Positions 27,078 through 38,393 of a DNA stretch of 56,715 bases are shown here, in pieces. The DNA is from Schleiferiaceae bacterium. Lineage in GTDB: Bacteria > Bacteroidota > Bacteroidia > Flavobacteriales > Schleiferiaceae. The first letter of the stretch is position 1. The number at the start of each line of letters is the position of its first letter. Location: contig JAGYIN010000012.1 in the NCBI GenBank assembly GCA_018402665.1, positions 1 to 56,715 of the forward strand, given 5' to 3'. Made by a program: the position numbers and the translations under genes. The notes below the pieces were generated by a model. The model made no database searches, was not told the DNA's origin, and was given only the letters and a program-made list of their open reading frames with translations.

Positions 27078-30000
27078 TTAGAGTTTCAGTACGCGTCTTC
27101 GCCACAACTGTTCATCCGTCGAAATCCTAACCTCATAGCTTCCCGCAGGCAAAGTCTGTAGATCCAATTGGAAATCGTTCGCCTGAAGTACTCTATCAAC
27201 TACTACTTTCAGACCAGCAGCATTAAACACCTCAATATCAGCGGTTATACTAGAACCAAACTCGAATTGAACAACGCCCTGCGTTGGATTTGGATACACC
27301 TTTAAGGCTGTTGCATTTTCGTCTATTCCAACTTCTGTCAGACTGTGGGTAATTACAGTAGTGTCGCCACAATCATTGATCAATAACAAACGTACTGTGT
27401 ACTGCAACGTGATCACACCATAGGTATGTTGCGCATTTGGTGAGTTGCCCTTATCATTGGTTCCATCGCCCCAGAACCAGTGATACTGTGTTGCTCCGGT
27501 CGAGGAAGCAAAGAAATTCACTGTCATTCCATTTGCACTTGTCGACACAATGTTAAAACTGAAATTACCCATTGGAGGATCACATGTTGCAACATCCTTG
27601 GAGAAAGTGTGCTGCGTCCCACAACTGTCTGTAGCAGTCAATACCACGGTAAAGGAACCATTGGTCGAATAGGTGTTGGTGGCAGTTAGCCCAGTTCCGG
27701 TTGAACCGTCACCGAAGTCCCATGTGTAATTGCTTAGGTTCGCAGGCGTAGCCGTAAAATTAAACGTATTTCCCGATGCCGATTCTGTAAACGCCAAATT
27801 CACTGGAGCACATACCTCTACGGTATCGTAAACTACTACAGTATCCCCACAGAAACTTGAAGCGGTAAGGGTGATGACATACGTACCTGAACCCGCGTAG
27901 GTGTAGGTTGGTGCAGAGGTACCTGAAGCCACTCCTCCATCACCAAATGACCAATCAAAAGTCAAGCCGGTACCTTGAGAGCCGGTAGTATTAAAATCGA
28001 CGGTTAATCCATTTATAGAATTAGAAGTGACGATCGACATGCTATCACAAACAGTAATGGCAAACAACAATGAATCAACACTTCCACAGGAACTATATAC
28101 GACTTGGTATACATTCATATTACCTAAAATCGACGTATAGGTATGTTGGGCTGTTGCGCCTGTATCTTGGTTGTTGTCCCCCCAAAACCAGAGTGTCGAA
28201 TCCGCATCAACAGTGGACGAAGTACCAACAATGGTAGTACCGTTCAGCGAAACAGTCCCTGATGCCGTTATTGGAGGACAAGGTAAGGTTGTAAACGAAA
28301 TGCTGTCCCAAAGGCTAATCAAAGAGGAAGTACAGGTATCCTGTACCCACACGGTGTAGGTTGTCGAAGGCTGAAGTCCCGTAAGTCCATAAGCTTGACT
28401 AGAAGCGGCAATGCGGGTTCCTGAACCGAAAGTGAATCCTTGGACACCGTACTCTAATGCAGAGGAATTGGCCGTCCCAGACCAGGTAATATCGGCAGAA
28501 TTGTAAGAGACGTTATTCACTGAAATATTTGGGGTTGGGCAGGTAGTAGGTTCATCAATGCGAATATCATCAAGAGATACTGCAGCCTGGTAAGCGGTAA
28601 ATGAGCCCGTTCCATCACGCCAAGATTTGAAAATGATTTGAACCGTATCGTTTTCATAAGCGGATAAACTGATTGTTTCTTTTAACCATGCCCCATTAGC
28701 ACTAGTTTGCTGTTGACCATTGATCGTTTTTATAAGGGCAACAGGTTGTCCTATTGGTTTTACATACACGCGGAGCTTATCAATATCTTGACCATACATA
28801 TGGTACCAGAATACCAATTCTGGACTTTGCAGCGTATCTAAATCAATTAAGGGAGTTCGAAGTTCCGTATCCGCCGTTGTACTAAACGGCGTTCCACTTC
28901 TCGCAAATACATAACCACCTGTACCGCTGGTAAGATCACCTGAAGGTCCGGTGCCAAAATAGTGGTTTCTTCTGTTCCTCCTCCTGTCCAGAAATAATCT
29001 GTAGAATCGGCACGTGACCAGCAATCGTTCACTTCTCCATTCTGATCTGGGAAACCTGGGCCTACCCAAGCAGCTGTGTTAGAGAATTGCTCAAGAAAAA
29101 GGTGCAGTATAAAAAAAGTACAGTTTGTTGTAAATATAGGGCCATCGCGCCAAGCACTAACATCACTAGCGCCGCAAGAATCTCGAACCTGCCATTCATA
29201 AGCTGTTTGCGCGCTGGAGCATCCCAATTCCTTTGGCCGAAGTTGCCGTAGTCCAGGTCCAAGCAGTTGTTCCTACCTCACGGTACCGCAATTGATAGTT
29301 GGATGCACCACCAGAAGTCCAACCAGTTGTGCCGCCATTACACCAACAGCAGTTACTGCAGTATTGTCAGGGCTTAGGGACAACTGGGTTCCTCCGTCGA
29401 TTTTACATCATCGATTGCAAAACTGCGTATAAAAAGAATTTTGTGAGTTGGTGTAATCAAATCGAATTCTAACCGTATCTCCCTGCATAGGAACTACCTA
29501 AGGATAGAATTTTTCCGTCCAGGCAGCATTTTGAGAGCCGTGGGTCGCCCCAGTAGTATCCCAAAGTGCAGTCCACGTACCACCAATTTTGGACGTAAAC
29601 ATCGAAAATCACCCATGCCCGTTCCGAAACCATGATAGTAGTTAACTCAGGCGATTGGAGGGTATCTAAACAATCCAAGGGAGAAATCAAACGTGGGTTC
29701 GTTCCACTCACAAAAAGTGGTCGTCACCTGATTCATCATGGTATTGCCCAGAACCCGTTGTGTGATCCCCGACGGCCCAGTCTGCGTCCAGTTGAATGTA
29801 GGAGGACCCGGCGTCCAAAACTGGGTAGCTGAACTCTGATCAAGCCAGCATTGGTCTATATCTCCTTGGAGATTCCAACTGGATGAAGGATCCCAGCTGT
29901 TCCCCTCAAAATTTTCAAAAAACGGCGCTGTAGCAAATGAACACTGTGTAATAAATGTCATGTACGGCGACCAAATGGATGTGTCCCCAGCCGAGCATAT

Positions 30001-30873
30001 ATCGCGTACACGGACAGAATACGTGGTATTCGGCAAAAGTCCAGTGAGCGTCGCTGGCTTTGTTGAGGAGTTTACGATAGTTCCCCCACTAGCACCACCG
30101 TTGCCCTGCGCATATTGAATTTGATACCCCAGCTGGTTGGTATTCAAGGTAGTCCAATTCAAAACTGCCGATGACGATAAAACAGTAGATGTGGTAACGT
30201 TCACGGGCTGATCACAACTGGGCGTCTCCTCTACTGTGATATCATCTAAAGCGACCCGACTCTGCGTCCACCAACTGAATGAAGTATTGCGTTTTGCAGA
30301 GAACCTGATTTGTATAGTGTCTCCCGCCCATTGTGACAGTGATTCTACATGCTTTCGCCATGCCGAATTCTGGGAAGTAAATTGACTAGAGGCAGTAGTT
30401 GAATTTACAGTGTGTAGCTGAGTCCATGCCGTTGTTCCTAATTTTCTCACACGAACATCGAGCAAATCAATGTCTGCGCCGTACATGTGGTAATAAAATT
30501 GCAATCGAGGTGCTGTATCGTTGCTTAAATCTATTGGAGGGGTAATTAAATGAGTAACTGTTCTAAAGGAACCAGAAGTACTCCAACCCTCCGCTACAGC
30601 ATAACCGCCTGTCCCTGAAGTATGATCGCCACTAGGACCGGAATTTAAAGTTCCCAACGATGGGGGTCCAGCCATCCACAAGTAGTTGCCGGTAGACAAT
30701 AATCTCGTCCAGCACGATGGTATAGAACCGGAACTGGTCCATGTACTTTGCGCAACCCAATTCGAACCATCGAAGTTTTGCGTATACGGGGTACTCTTAA
30801 CGCATTGTGCATCAGCATTTTGATAAAAGATGCTGAGCAAAACAGTAATTACAAATACGAGTCTGTTTTTCAT
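27078..30873 (-). pseudogene. Large T9SS-secreted MAM/Fn3/PKD surface protein, frameshifted in the middle
   Basis: A surface protein of about 1265 residues. It begins at 30873 with signal peptide MKNRLVFVITVLLSIFYQ. Three repeats of a MAM-like module (pattern GPSGDHTSGTGGY, then PRLQFYYHMYGADIDLLDV) each precede a fibronectin type III-like module (SWTSGG, ATITWSG-type strands, VRD.C...S.W). Four or five PKD modules follow (WDFGDGSTGTG, DWSFGDGGVASG, HWFWGDGTNDKG). The C-terminus is a type A T9SS sorting domain (VYPNPTQGVVQFEFG ... LPAGSYEVRI). Several frame breaks and lost stops lie between about 28930 and 29700, in the second and third MAM/Fn3 modules. Flanking parts are intact, which suggests sequence error. 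Likely an adhesin or enzyme scaffold. Confidence 0.82.
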
Positions 30874-30972
30874 CATATCAAAAGTAACAAAACTCAAGTA
30901 AAAATGTTTGAACAATGAGTATGCCACAACCTTCATCGAACCACTGCTAACTTTCACTATTTTTGAACACGT

Positions 30973-31635
30973 ATGAATGCATTGCAACGAAATCTATTAC
31001 TGCTGTTTATTGGAAGTGCCTCTATTTGCGATGGGCAAATACTGGCGGTGTTTAAATATGACGGCGGTGGGGATTGGTATGCAAATCCGACGGCTTTAAA
31101 AAACCTCAGTGAATTTTACAATGCATCCACTGAAGCAAAATCTTTTGTTGCCCCAGACCCGGTAACTGCTGAAGCGGTATTGGAGAGTGGTGTTTCCTTT
31201 CTTCACGCCACCGGCCACGGACGCATCGTACTCTCCGAAGCGCAAGCAGAACAACTTAGACGGTTTACAATGATCGGCGGCTTCATACACTTCGATGATA
31301 ACTACGGCATGTCGACCTACGCCAAAGAGGCGCTCCAACAAGCCTTTCCTGAGGCAACCGTGGCTCCCGTTTCGCACAACCACCCCATTTTCAGCACGCT
31401 CTTCCCTTTTCCAGATGGACTGCCTAAGATTCACGAACACGATAATGGTACGCCTGAGGCGCTAGGCTATTTCATGCAAGGAGAACTTGTCGCACTGCTG
31501 ACCATTGAAACAGATTTAGGCGATGGATGGGAAGATGCAGAAGTGCACGGAGATGCAAAGGAGAAACGTGAAGATGCGTTGAAAATGGGCGCAAACTTAT
31601 TACATTGGGCAATCGTAAGAAACCAGCAGCCATGA
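30973..31635 (+). CDS. DUF4159 domain secreted protein
   Basis: A 220-residue protein with a signal peptide (to about CDGQ) and a DUF4159 domain resembling a glutamine-amidotransferase-like fold. Segments are FKYDGGGDWYANPTALKNLSEF, FLHATGHGRI, GGFIHFDDNYGMS, and HPIFSTLFPFPDGLPKIHEHD. Members occur widely in Bacteroidota and their function is unknown. The gene is divergent from the large surface-protein gene (about 100 bp) and overlaps the permease gene by 4 bp. Confidence 0.85.
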   Translation: MNALQRNLLLLFIGSASICDGQILAVFKYDGGGDWYANPTALKNLSEFYNASTEAKSFVAPDPVTAEAVLESGVSFLHATGHGRIVLSEAQAEQLRRFTMIGGFIHFDDNYGMSTYAKEALQQAFPEATVAPVSHNHPIFSTLFPFPDGLPKIHEHDNGTPEALGYFMQGELVALLTIETDLGDGWEDAEVHGDAKEKREDALKMGANLLHWAIVRNQQP

Positions 31636-32735
31636 AAAATTTCGAATTACAACCTTTTGCCAAAGCCTGCTTACAGTTGTTGGCTTTATCCGCTTTAGGA
31701 TATGCGTTATGGACCATCAAAGGCGTTGTTGTGTACGCTGGTATATCATTATACATCAGTGTTTTAGGCAGACCCCTCTTCAAAATACTTCAATTCAAAA
31801 CACCCTTAGGTAAATACCTCGGTCAAACCGGAAACGCTGCCCTTTCGCTCTTGGCCATTGGGGCGGTGCTAAGCGGTATTGTCACCTGGTTTTTCCCGCT
31901 ACTCATTAAAGAATTTTCCTTTCTAAGCACGATTGAATACGATCGCTTAATTGCAAGTTTGGAAGAGGAATGGAACCAATTAGACGCCGTTCTCGCAAGT
32001 TTCGGTATCAATTCCCAAGCTGAATTGGAACAAATCAACAGAAGCTTACAAGAGTTTGCCTCGGTCGATGCCATCAGTGAAGCACTAAGTGGCCTGATCG
32101 GTAGTATGGGAAATGTGATCATCGGCGTTTTCTCGATCACATTCATTTCATTTTTCTTAATTCGCGAGCAAGAATTAGCACACCGCTTCATTGACTACAT
32201 CACGCCCAAAAAACACCATGCAAAAATCGACGAAATGGTCCCGGGCATCAAACGTGTAGTTACGCGATACAGTTTTGGAATCCTCATTCAAATCACACTC
32301 ATTTTCTTGCTGCTCTCCTTGGGCATGAGCTTGATTGGCGTACAAGGTGCTGTTGTCCTTGCGCTTACTGCCGCTGTTTTTAATCTCGTTCCCTACGTTG
32401 GTCCCCTTATCGGCGCGAGTCTTGGGATCCTTTTGGGGATGGGACAATTATACACTGCGGGCATTGCTGATCCTGCAACTACTGTAGATTTATTGAAGAG
32501 TTTGTACCTTCTCATCGGACTTTTTGCCGTGGTCCAACTACTAGACAACGTCCTATTCCAACCCCTTATTTTCTCTAACAGCGTGGGGGCGCATCCCCTT
32601 GAAATTTTCCTCGTAATTTCAATAGCCGGTACCTTGCTTGGCGTGGGCGGGATGATCTTTGCTGTTCCTACCTACAGTATTTTAAGAATTGTCATCAATA
32701 CAATCAAAGAAGGTTGGGAAACACCTGGAACTTAA
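31632..32735 (+). CDS. AI-2E family transporter (PerM/TqsA-like permease)
   Basis: A 367-residue membrane protein with about eight helices. It shows the family pattern: N-terminal hydrophobic hairpin, a long soluble loop (about 85-150), and a C-terminal membrane block with VPYVGPLIGASLGILLGMGQL and DNVLFQPLIFSNSVGAHPLEIFLVI. Members export or exchange small solutes; some act in autoinducer-2 release or Na+/H+ antiport, so the name should not be taken as function. Start 31632 overlaps the DUF4159 stop (ATGA); an in-frame ATG at 31605 is less likely. Confidence 0.92.
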   Translation: MKNFELQPFAKACLQLLALSALGYALWTIKGVVVYAGISLYISVLGRPLFKILQFKTPLGKYLGQTGNAALSLLAIGAVLSGIVTWFFPLLIKEFSFLSTIEYDRLIASLEEEWNQLDAVLASFGINSQAELEQINRSLQEFASVDAISEALSGLIGSMGNVIIGVFSITFISFFLIREQELAHRFIDYITPKKHHAKIDEMVPGIKRVVTRYSFGILIQITLIFLLLSLGMSLIGVQGAVVLALTAAVFNLVPYVGPLIGASLGILLGMGQLYTAGIADPATTVDLLKSLYLLIGLFAVVQLLDNVLFQPLIFSNSVGAHPLEIFLVISIAGTLLGVGGMIFAVPTYSILRIVINTIKEGWETPGT

Positions 32736-32739
32736 ACGT

Positions 32740-33919
32740 ATGGCACACCCCAAACAGCAAGTACATCCAGAGGATTTCAATGATCCAGAGGCAATGGCCT
32801 GGTTGGCAGCTCATGAAGATTCGGCGGTAGCGGACCTTCGATTAAAATTTGGCCTTCAACGTCCCTATGCCAGTTGGATTACTCAATTAGAGGTACAGCG
32901 CAGGTACGCCCATAAATTCCCACCCTTCGCCTCTCAACCTGGCTATTCCCATCTGGGAACAACAGAGCAAAGCAGCCAGAATCCACCGCACTCCACAAGG
33001 CATCGCTCATTTCTTCAGCATATACCAGATTTGTGCGCAGGTATGGGATTGATTTCTTGGCGTTTACACATGTAAAGCTTGTTTAGGACATTTCGCAAAT
33101 GAACTGGACCCAGGCTTGTCTCGGCTTAGAATTCAATTTAAAAACACTGCACATGCCTCCGGCACGGCCACAGCTGTACTCCCAGAGTTCAAGCTTGGAT
33201 TGATAAAAAGGACGTCGCTCCATCACAAGTCACCATATACCTCGATCCAGATCGCAGGAGTGGAACTGAAAGTCAGTGCACTTCAAGATGCCAGTCCTAA
33301 TGTGGTCTTATTGCAACACGAACTATTCAAACTCAAAGCCATTCCTCTCTGACAGCACAAACCATGGTGGGACTTGAATGCATTGCAAGAGTTGGAATAC
33401 TTAAGTGAAATTCATGTGGTAGAGTACCAAGGTGAATGTAAAGAGGTGCTGGCCATTCAGCGCGCGGGACACGTTGGCGAGCCCCACTAAAGCCATTGTG
33501 CTCCAAGAGAACGACTCAGTGGAACAAAGCAATTGCAAGAAGCTTTAGCGGCGGTGTCCTTCGTAAATGAATTGGACCAATTCTTAATTCAACCCGGCCC
33601 GTCATTGGCCAAAAGCAACTTGCATAAAAGGATTGCTGCTGCGCAACATTGGAAGAAATGGACCGTGGGCAACCTATATACCACAGACAAACTACCGCCC
33701 ACTTCTCCCTTCTACAAGTGTTACAAAGTCATTGAAGTTGCAAAACCGTATAAACTAAAGCTGCCTTCAGAGGGGGGCGCCATCGAGCGCATCGGATACC
33801 CAGAACATCCTGAAGTCATCAGAAAAAAAATGGGCTGGAAAGAAGGACGAGAAAACAAAGTATTCGCTTTTAAACTAGGTAAGAATAAACTAATGGCACT
33901 TGTCAAACGTTTAGATTAA
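32740..33919 (+). pseudogene. THUMP-like class I SAM-dependent methyltransferase, frameshifted
   Basis: The span would encode about 393 residues, matching the flavobacterial methyltransferases with a C-terminal THUMP-like domain. The first frame runs to the SAM motif (DLCAGMG, about residue 100). After a break, other frames read HFANELDPGLSRL, then YLDPDRRSG (catalytic region, about 33235-33260), then LSEIHVVEYQGECKEVL. The last frame (33533-33919) contains the C-terminal part KWTVGNLYTTDKLPPTSPFYKCYKVI and RKKMGWKEG. Breaks are confined to about 32930-33540. It likely modifies RNA or another macromolecule; the substrate is unknown. Probable sequence error. Confidence 0.75.
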
Positions 33920-33947
33920 GGCATCCTTTTTGATGTATCTTTATTCT

Positions 33948-36900
33948 ATGCGCAAAAGCTTGCTTTCCTTATTCCTGCTCCTCACACTCTTTCCCGCTTT
34001 ATCGGGACAGGAGGCGCTTTTTGTGCCCAATGAAGGACAGTGGTCGGGCGACTTTTCGCACAAGATGCCATTGAAATACGGCGGTTTATTTTTTGAAAAA
34101 GATGCGGTGCAAATTGTCCTCCGCGATGCACGCCAATTGGAAGACCTCCACGGTCACGATATGCACGAAGCAGGACTCAGTCACGAAGCGAATGTTTTAA
34201 AGGGCCATGCCGTGCGTCTCAAATTTCTAAATGCAACACCCACTGAAGCGCAAGGACACCACCCCACTTCATTTTACCATAACTATTTTTTGGGTGAAGA
34301 TTCAACGCTTTGGCGTGGCGGAGTGAAGCCCACACGCCGCTTAACGTATAGCGAACTTTATCCCAAAGCTACCCTAGCGTTCGGTCAGTCTGGAAATCAT
34401 GTGAAATACCAATGGCATCTGGCAGATCCATCGACCTTGGACCGTATACAATGGACCTATGAAGGCGCTACCAAAACGGAAATCAGTCCAGAAGGCGCAT
34501 TAATCATTCATACCTCAATAGGCACCTTTCTAGAGAGCGCACCTGTAGGTTGGGGTTGGAAAGATGGCGAACGCATTGACTTTGGGATGTGGTACGAAAA
34601 AGACGATACTATCCTTCGTTTTAAAACGGAAGCTATCGCACATACCTTGGACTCACTCGTCTTAGACCCACAACTCATTTTCACTTCATTTAGCGGCTCT
34701 TTAACAGACAACTGGGGTTTTAGCGCAACCTATGATGATCAAGGTAGATTATACGGTGCTGGGGTGGCCTTCGCTACGGGTTATGTGGCATCGACAGGCG
34801 CTTTCCAAACCACCTTTAATGACCCTCCTGGAATTAACTTAGGCTTCAATCCTGATGTGACCATTACCGTATTTGAGCCGCAAGGAAATACCATGCTTTA
34901 CGCTACCTATCTTGGCGGTACAGCGCCAGATCATCCGCACAGTTTGGTTGTAAATAGCAGCGGTCATTTAATTGTGATGGGAACCACTGGGAGCAGTAAT
35001 TTTCCAACTCAAAATCCCATTCAATCGACAAACGCAGGTGGAAACTCCGTTAGTATCAACGGCTATGAGTTCAAAAAAGCCGACCTGTTTATCACCCGAT
35101 TCAATACTACCGGTACTGCGCTGCTGAGTTCCACCTACATCGGCGGCACGGGTAACGATGGACTCAACACTAACATCATCAAAAATTACGGTGATGCGGC
35201 GCGTGGCGAAGTTGTTGTTGACGGTTCCAATAATATTTATGTCACCGCATCTACCAACAGTACTAACTTCCCTTCGACCAATTGCAGTCGGTGTTCGAAA
35301 GCCGGTGGTCAAGATGCCGTTGTATTTAAACTCAATCCCGCGGGTACCTCGCTCTTATGGAGTAACTATTACGGAAGTACCAGCGACGATGCCGGGTACA
35401 GTTTAAAGTTTCACAACGGTGCCGTTTTTGTTACGGGAGGTACAGAAGGGAATAACCTGCCAAATACAACGGGCGGATATAAGAGCACTTATGGTGGAAG
35501 TTTCGATGGATATGTAGCCAAATTTGACGCTTCAACAGGAGCCCTACAACAATCCACCTATTTAGGGACAAGTGCTTATGATCAAAGTTTCATTATCGAT
35601 GTGGATAAACTCGGTAACGTTTACGCTTTTGGTCAAACTCAGGGCGCCTACCCTATTTCCACCGGATCCTGGGGCACACCACAATACAGAAAGCAATTCA
35701 TTCATAAACTAAGCAATGACCTTACCTCAAGCTCTGCATCAACCGCTTTCGGCTCACCGCAGGGAGTTCAAAATATAGTACCAACCGCTTTCAATGTTGA
35801 CGATTGTTTGAATATCCTACTCTCTGGTTGGGGTGGTGTCACAAACAGCGGCTATTTCAATACTACTGTGGAACAACTGCCGGTATCTTCCGATGCATTG
35901 CAATCCAGTACCAACGGCTCCGATTTTTATTTCATGGTACTGAGCAAAAACTTCGGTTCGTTCTCTTACGGGAGCTATTTCGGCGGCCCAACGAGCTCGG
36001 AACACGTCGATGGAGGAACATCAAGATTTGACGACCGCGGTAGAATTTACCAAGCCGTCTGTGCAGGATGTGGAGGTAATGACGATCTTCCAACCACACC
36101 GGGCGCATTCTCTGAAACCAACAACAGCAGCAATTGTAACCTGGGTGTAATTAAATTGGACTTCGAAACGGCCATAGAAGCAGATGCTTCTGTGGATTTA
36201 AACTTCCTTCCCGACACGAGCTGTTATGAATTAACACTCCGATTGGCGAATAACAGCAAAAACGCCAATGCGTACTATTGGGACTTTGGTCAGGGCGACA
36301 CTTCCAACCTATTGGAACCCATCGTAACCTTCCCCAACTTAGGTACCTACAATGTGATGCTCGTGGCTATTGATACCATTTGCGACAGTTATGACACTGC
36401 CTATGTGCAGATCGTTCACGATACCGCAGCGTTTCCCATCTGTGATTGGACGGAAGATTATGCCAGCTGTGATTTATTCCGCGAAGTAACCTGGACGGAC
36501 CAGTTAGTGGATGCCGATTATTACGAATGGGATTTCGGCGACGGTACAATGCTGACAACGACCAATACCGTTGTGAACCACACCTACCCTGCTTTTGCGA
36601 CCTACACAGCCACAGTGACGGCGAAAGACAGCTTCTGTGATGTGGGCTACGACCAATTCTTCACCATTGTTTTTGATGACGACGCGAATATTCCCTCCGT
36701 AAATCTATACACTGACAGCTGCCGCTACGGAGGTGTTGATGTCATCTACCAAAACGTAGACAGCACCATGATCTTCGAGTGGGACTTCAGCGGAACGCCC
36801 GATACCGGAATGATACCTACCTTCAGATACCCAGAATCAGGCCTCGAAGATGTCACCCTGACCATTATCGATACCTTGTGCAATCGAGCATATGAATTCG

Positions 36901-37193
36901 ATTTTATGGCAACTATTGTGCGCATTGAGGGACGCGTCTATATTCCCACAGCTTTCACGCCAAACGGAGATATAGACAATGAAGAATTCAAGATTTTCGG
37001 GAACAGTTGTTTAGAAGACCCCACGTTTAGAATTTACGATAGTTGGGGAAATGAGGTCTTTCGGAGTGAAAATCCATTCAATGATTTTTGGGACGGAACA
37101 TTTAATGGTAAGCCTGTACCTCAAGATGTATATACCTACCGGTTCACCGGAGGTGATGAGGTTCGTACAGGAACGGTTACGCTGATTCGTTAA
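33948..37193 (+). CDS. T9SS type B surface protein with SBBP beta-propeller and PKD domains
   Basis: A 1081-residue secreted protein. The start MRKSLLSLFLLLTLFPALSGQ gives a good signal peptide; upstream in-frame starts at 33933 (ATG) and 33930 (TTG) would spoil it. The N-terminal domain (VPNEGQWSGDFSHKMPLKYGG) is of the type usually preceding SBBP repeats. Beta-propeller repeats follow (about 250-720), each with a GxxxD..hslvvnssG..iv.GtT.S.nFP-like pattern. Three PKD-like domains (YYWDFGQGDTSN, YEWDFGDGTML, FEWDFSGTPD) come next. The C-terminal domain (YIPTAFTPNGDIDNEEFKI... YDSWGNEVFRS... GTVTLIR) is the gliding motility-associated T9SS signal. It is probably exported and attached at the cell surface. 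Confidence 0.9.
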   Translation: MRKSLLSLFLLLTLFPALSGQEALFVPNEGQWSGDFSHKMPLKYGGLFFEKDAVQIVLRDARQLEDLHGHDMHEAGLSHEANVLKGHAVRLKFLNATPTEAQGHHPTSFYHNYFLGEDSTLWRGGVKPTRRLTYSELYPKATLAFGQSGNHVKYQWHLADPSTLDRIQWTYEGATKTEISPEGALIIHTSIGTFLESAPVGWGWKDGERIDFGMWYEKDDTILRFKTEAIAHTLDSLVLDPQLIFTSFSGSLTDNWGFSATYDDQGRLYGAGVAFATGYVASTGAFQTTFNDPPGINLGFNPDVTITVFEPQGNTMLYATYLGGTAPDHPHSLVVNSSGHLIVMGTTGSSNFPTQNPIQSTNAGGNSVSINGYEFKKADLFITRFNTTGTALLSSTYIGGTGNDGLNTNIIKNYGDAARGEVVVDGSNNIYVTASTNSTNFPSTNCSRCSKAGGQDAVVFKLNPAGTSLLWSNYYGSTSDDAGYSLKFHNGAVFVTGGTEGNNLPNTTGGYKSTYGGSFDGYVAKFDASTGALQQSTYLGTSAYDQSFIIDVDKLGNVYAFGQTQGAYPISTGSWGTPQYRKQFIHKLSNDLTSSSASTAFGSPQGVQNIVPTAFNVDDCLNILLSGWGGVTNSGYFNTTVEQLPVSSDALQSSTNGSDFYFMVLSKNFGSFSYGSYFGGPTSSEHVDGGTSRFDDRGRIYQAVCAGCGGNDDLPTTPGAFSETNNSSNCNLGVIKLDFETAIEADASVDLNFLPDTSCYELTLRLANNSKNANAYYWDFGQGDTSNLLEPIVTFPNLGTYNVMLVAIDTICDSYDTAYVQIVHDTAAFPICDWTEDYASCDLFREVTWTDQLVDADYYEWDFGDGTMLTTTNTVVNHTYPAFATYTATVTAKDSFCDVGYDQFFTIVFDDDANIPSVNLYTDSCRYGGVDVIYQNVDSTMIFEWDFSGTPDTGMIPTFRYPESGLEDVTLTIIDTLCNRAYEFDFMATIVRIEGRVYIPTAFTPNGDIDNEEFKIFGNSCLEDPTFRIYDSWGNEVFRSENPFNDFWDGTFNGKPVPQDVYTYRFTGGDEVRTGTVTLIR

Positions 37194-38338
37194 GCGTTTG
37201 CAGGCATTTCAGCGTAGAGTTCTTTCAACGCATTTAAAAATCCTTCGACGCAATCCTTTGTATTGAATTTACTAAACGACACACGAATGGGCTGGTATGC
37301 GGAGGTCCATTCACCCAACGCACGAATCACGTGACTCCCTTGGTTGGAGCCTGACGTACATGCAGAACCGCCACTTACATTAATGCCCTTCATATCCATA
37401 GCAAAAGTCAGCATTTCATTTCCCGTGTTCGGAATTGCGATGCTCAAGACCGTATATAAACTGCGGTCCAATTCCGCACTGCGCCCAAAAAACTTCACTC
37501 CAGGAACAATCGCTTTAACCCCATCAATCACGTACTGCTTGAGTGCCTCAACATGTTTCTGATCGTCAGCCATTTCTGCCGTAGCAATAGCGAAGGCTTT
37601 ACCCAAAGCACAAATACCTATAGTATTCTCTGTACCTGCACGAAGGTTGCGCTCTTGCCCACCACCCTGAATAAGCGGCTTGATTCTTAATCCACTTCGC
37701 ACATACGCGAATCCAATACCCTTAGGCCCGTGTAATTTATGGGCCGAGCACGTGAGAAAGTCGTAGGCTACCTCTTTTACATTGATTGGCAAGTGACCCA
37801 TCGCTTGAACGGTATCCGAATGAAACAAAGCGCCGTACTTTTTGCACAATGCACTTATTTCAGCAACGGGATTCAAATTTCCTATTTCGTTGTTTGCATA
37901 CATCAAACTCACCAACGTTTTTGGTCCGTTTTTGAGTAAGGCTTCCAATTCTTCAAGATCGATATCACCATGAGCATCTACAGCTAAATACGCTGCGCTT
38001 ACCTCACCGCGCTCTACCATAAATTCTACAGGATGACCGACGGCGTGATGCTCTATATGCGTTGTAATAATGCGTTCTACACCTAAATCCCGAACGCTAC
38101 AAAACAGCGCCATATTATCTGCCTCTGTTCCACCGGAGGTAAAGAAAATTTCTCCGGGCTCTGCTCCTATGGCCTGTGCGATCCGTTTCCGAACCACCTC
38201 AACTTCTACCTTCGCACCACGACCACTAAGATGGGTACTCGATGGATTACCGAAATTATCCATCATTCGAATCATTTCCTCCTTAACGCGAGGCTCTAAA
38301 GGTGTAGTAGCAGCATTGTCCAAAAAAATAACTCCCAT
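37190..38338 (-). CDS. Cysteine desulfurase (NifS/IscS family)
   Basis: A 382-residue PLP enzyme that removes sulfur from cysteine for Fe-S cluster or tRNA thiolation. It starts MGVIFLDNAATTPLEP, has IFFTSGGTEADNMAL, the PLP lysine in TCSAHKLHGPKGIGF, and the catalytic cysteine in VSGGSACTSGSNQGSHV. The start at 38338 fits family alignments; 38362 would add eight residues. No iscU or suf partner is adjacent. The gene overlaps the 3' end of the convergent surface-protein gene by 4 bp. Confidence 0.93.
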   Translation of the reverse strand: MGVIFLDNAATTPLEPRVKEEMIRMMDNFGNPSSTHLSGRGAKVEVEVVRKRIAQAIGAEPGEIFFTSGGTEADNMALFCSVRDLGVERIITTHIEHHAVGHPVEFMVERGEVSAAYLAVDAHGDIDLEELEALLKNGPKTLVSLMYANNEIGNLNPVAEISALCKKYGALFHSDTVQAMGHLPINVKEVAYDFLTCSAHKLHGPKGIGFAYVRSGLRIKPLIQGGGQERNLRAGTENTIGICALGKAFAIATAEMADDQKHVEALKQYVIDGVKAIVPGVKFFGRSAELDRSLYTVLSIAIPNTGNEMLTFAMDMKGINVSGGSACTSGSNQGSHVIRALGEWTSAYQPIRVSFSKFNTKDCVEGFLNALKELYAEMPANA

Positions 38339-38393
38339 TTCTGTGCAATTAGGTTTGCCCAAAGATAGGAGTTAGAAGGTATTGATGGAAGTC

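Noticed and set aside
30879..30886. TACTTTTG (minus strand) as the -7 promoter box of the 27-31 kb surface-protein gene
   Set aside because: It matches the consensus but ends only a few bases before the start codon, which would give a transcript without a leader; no fitting -33 element was found.
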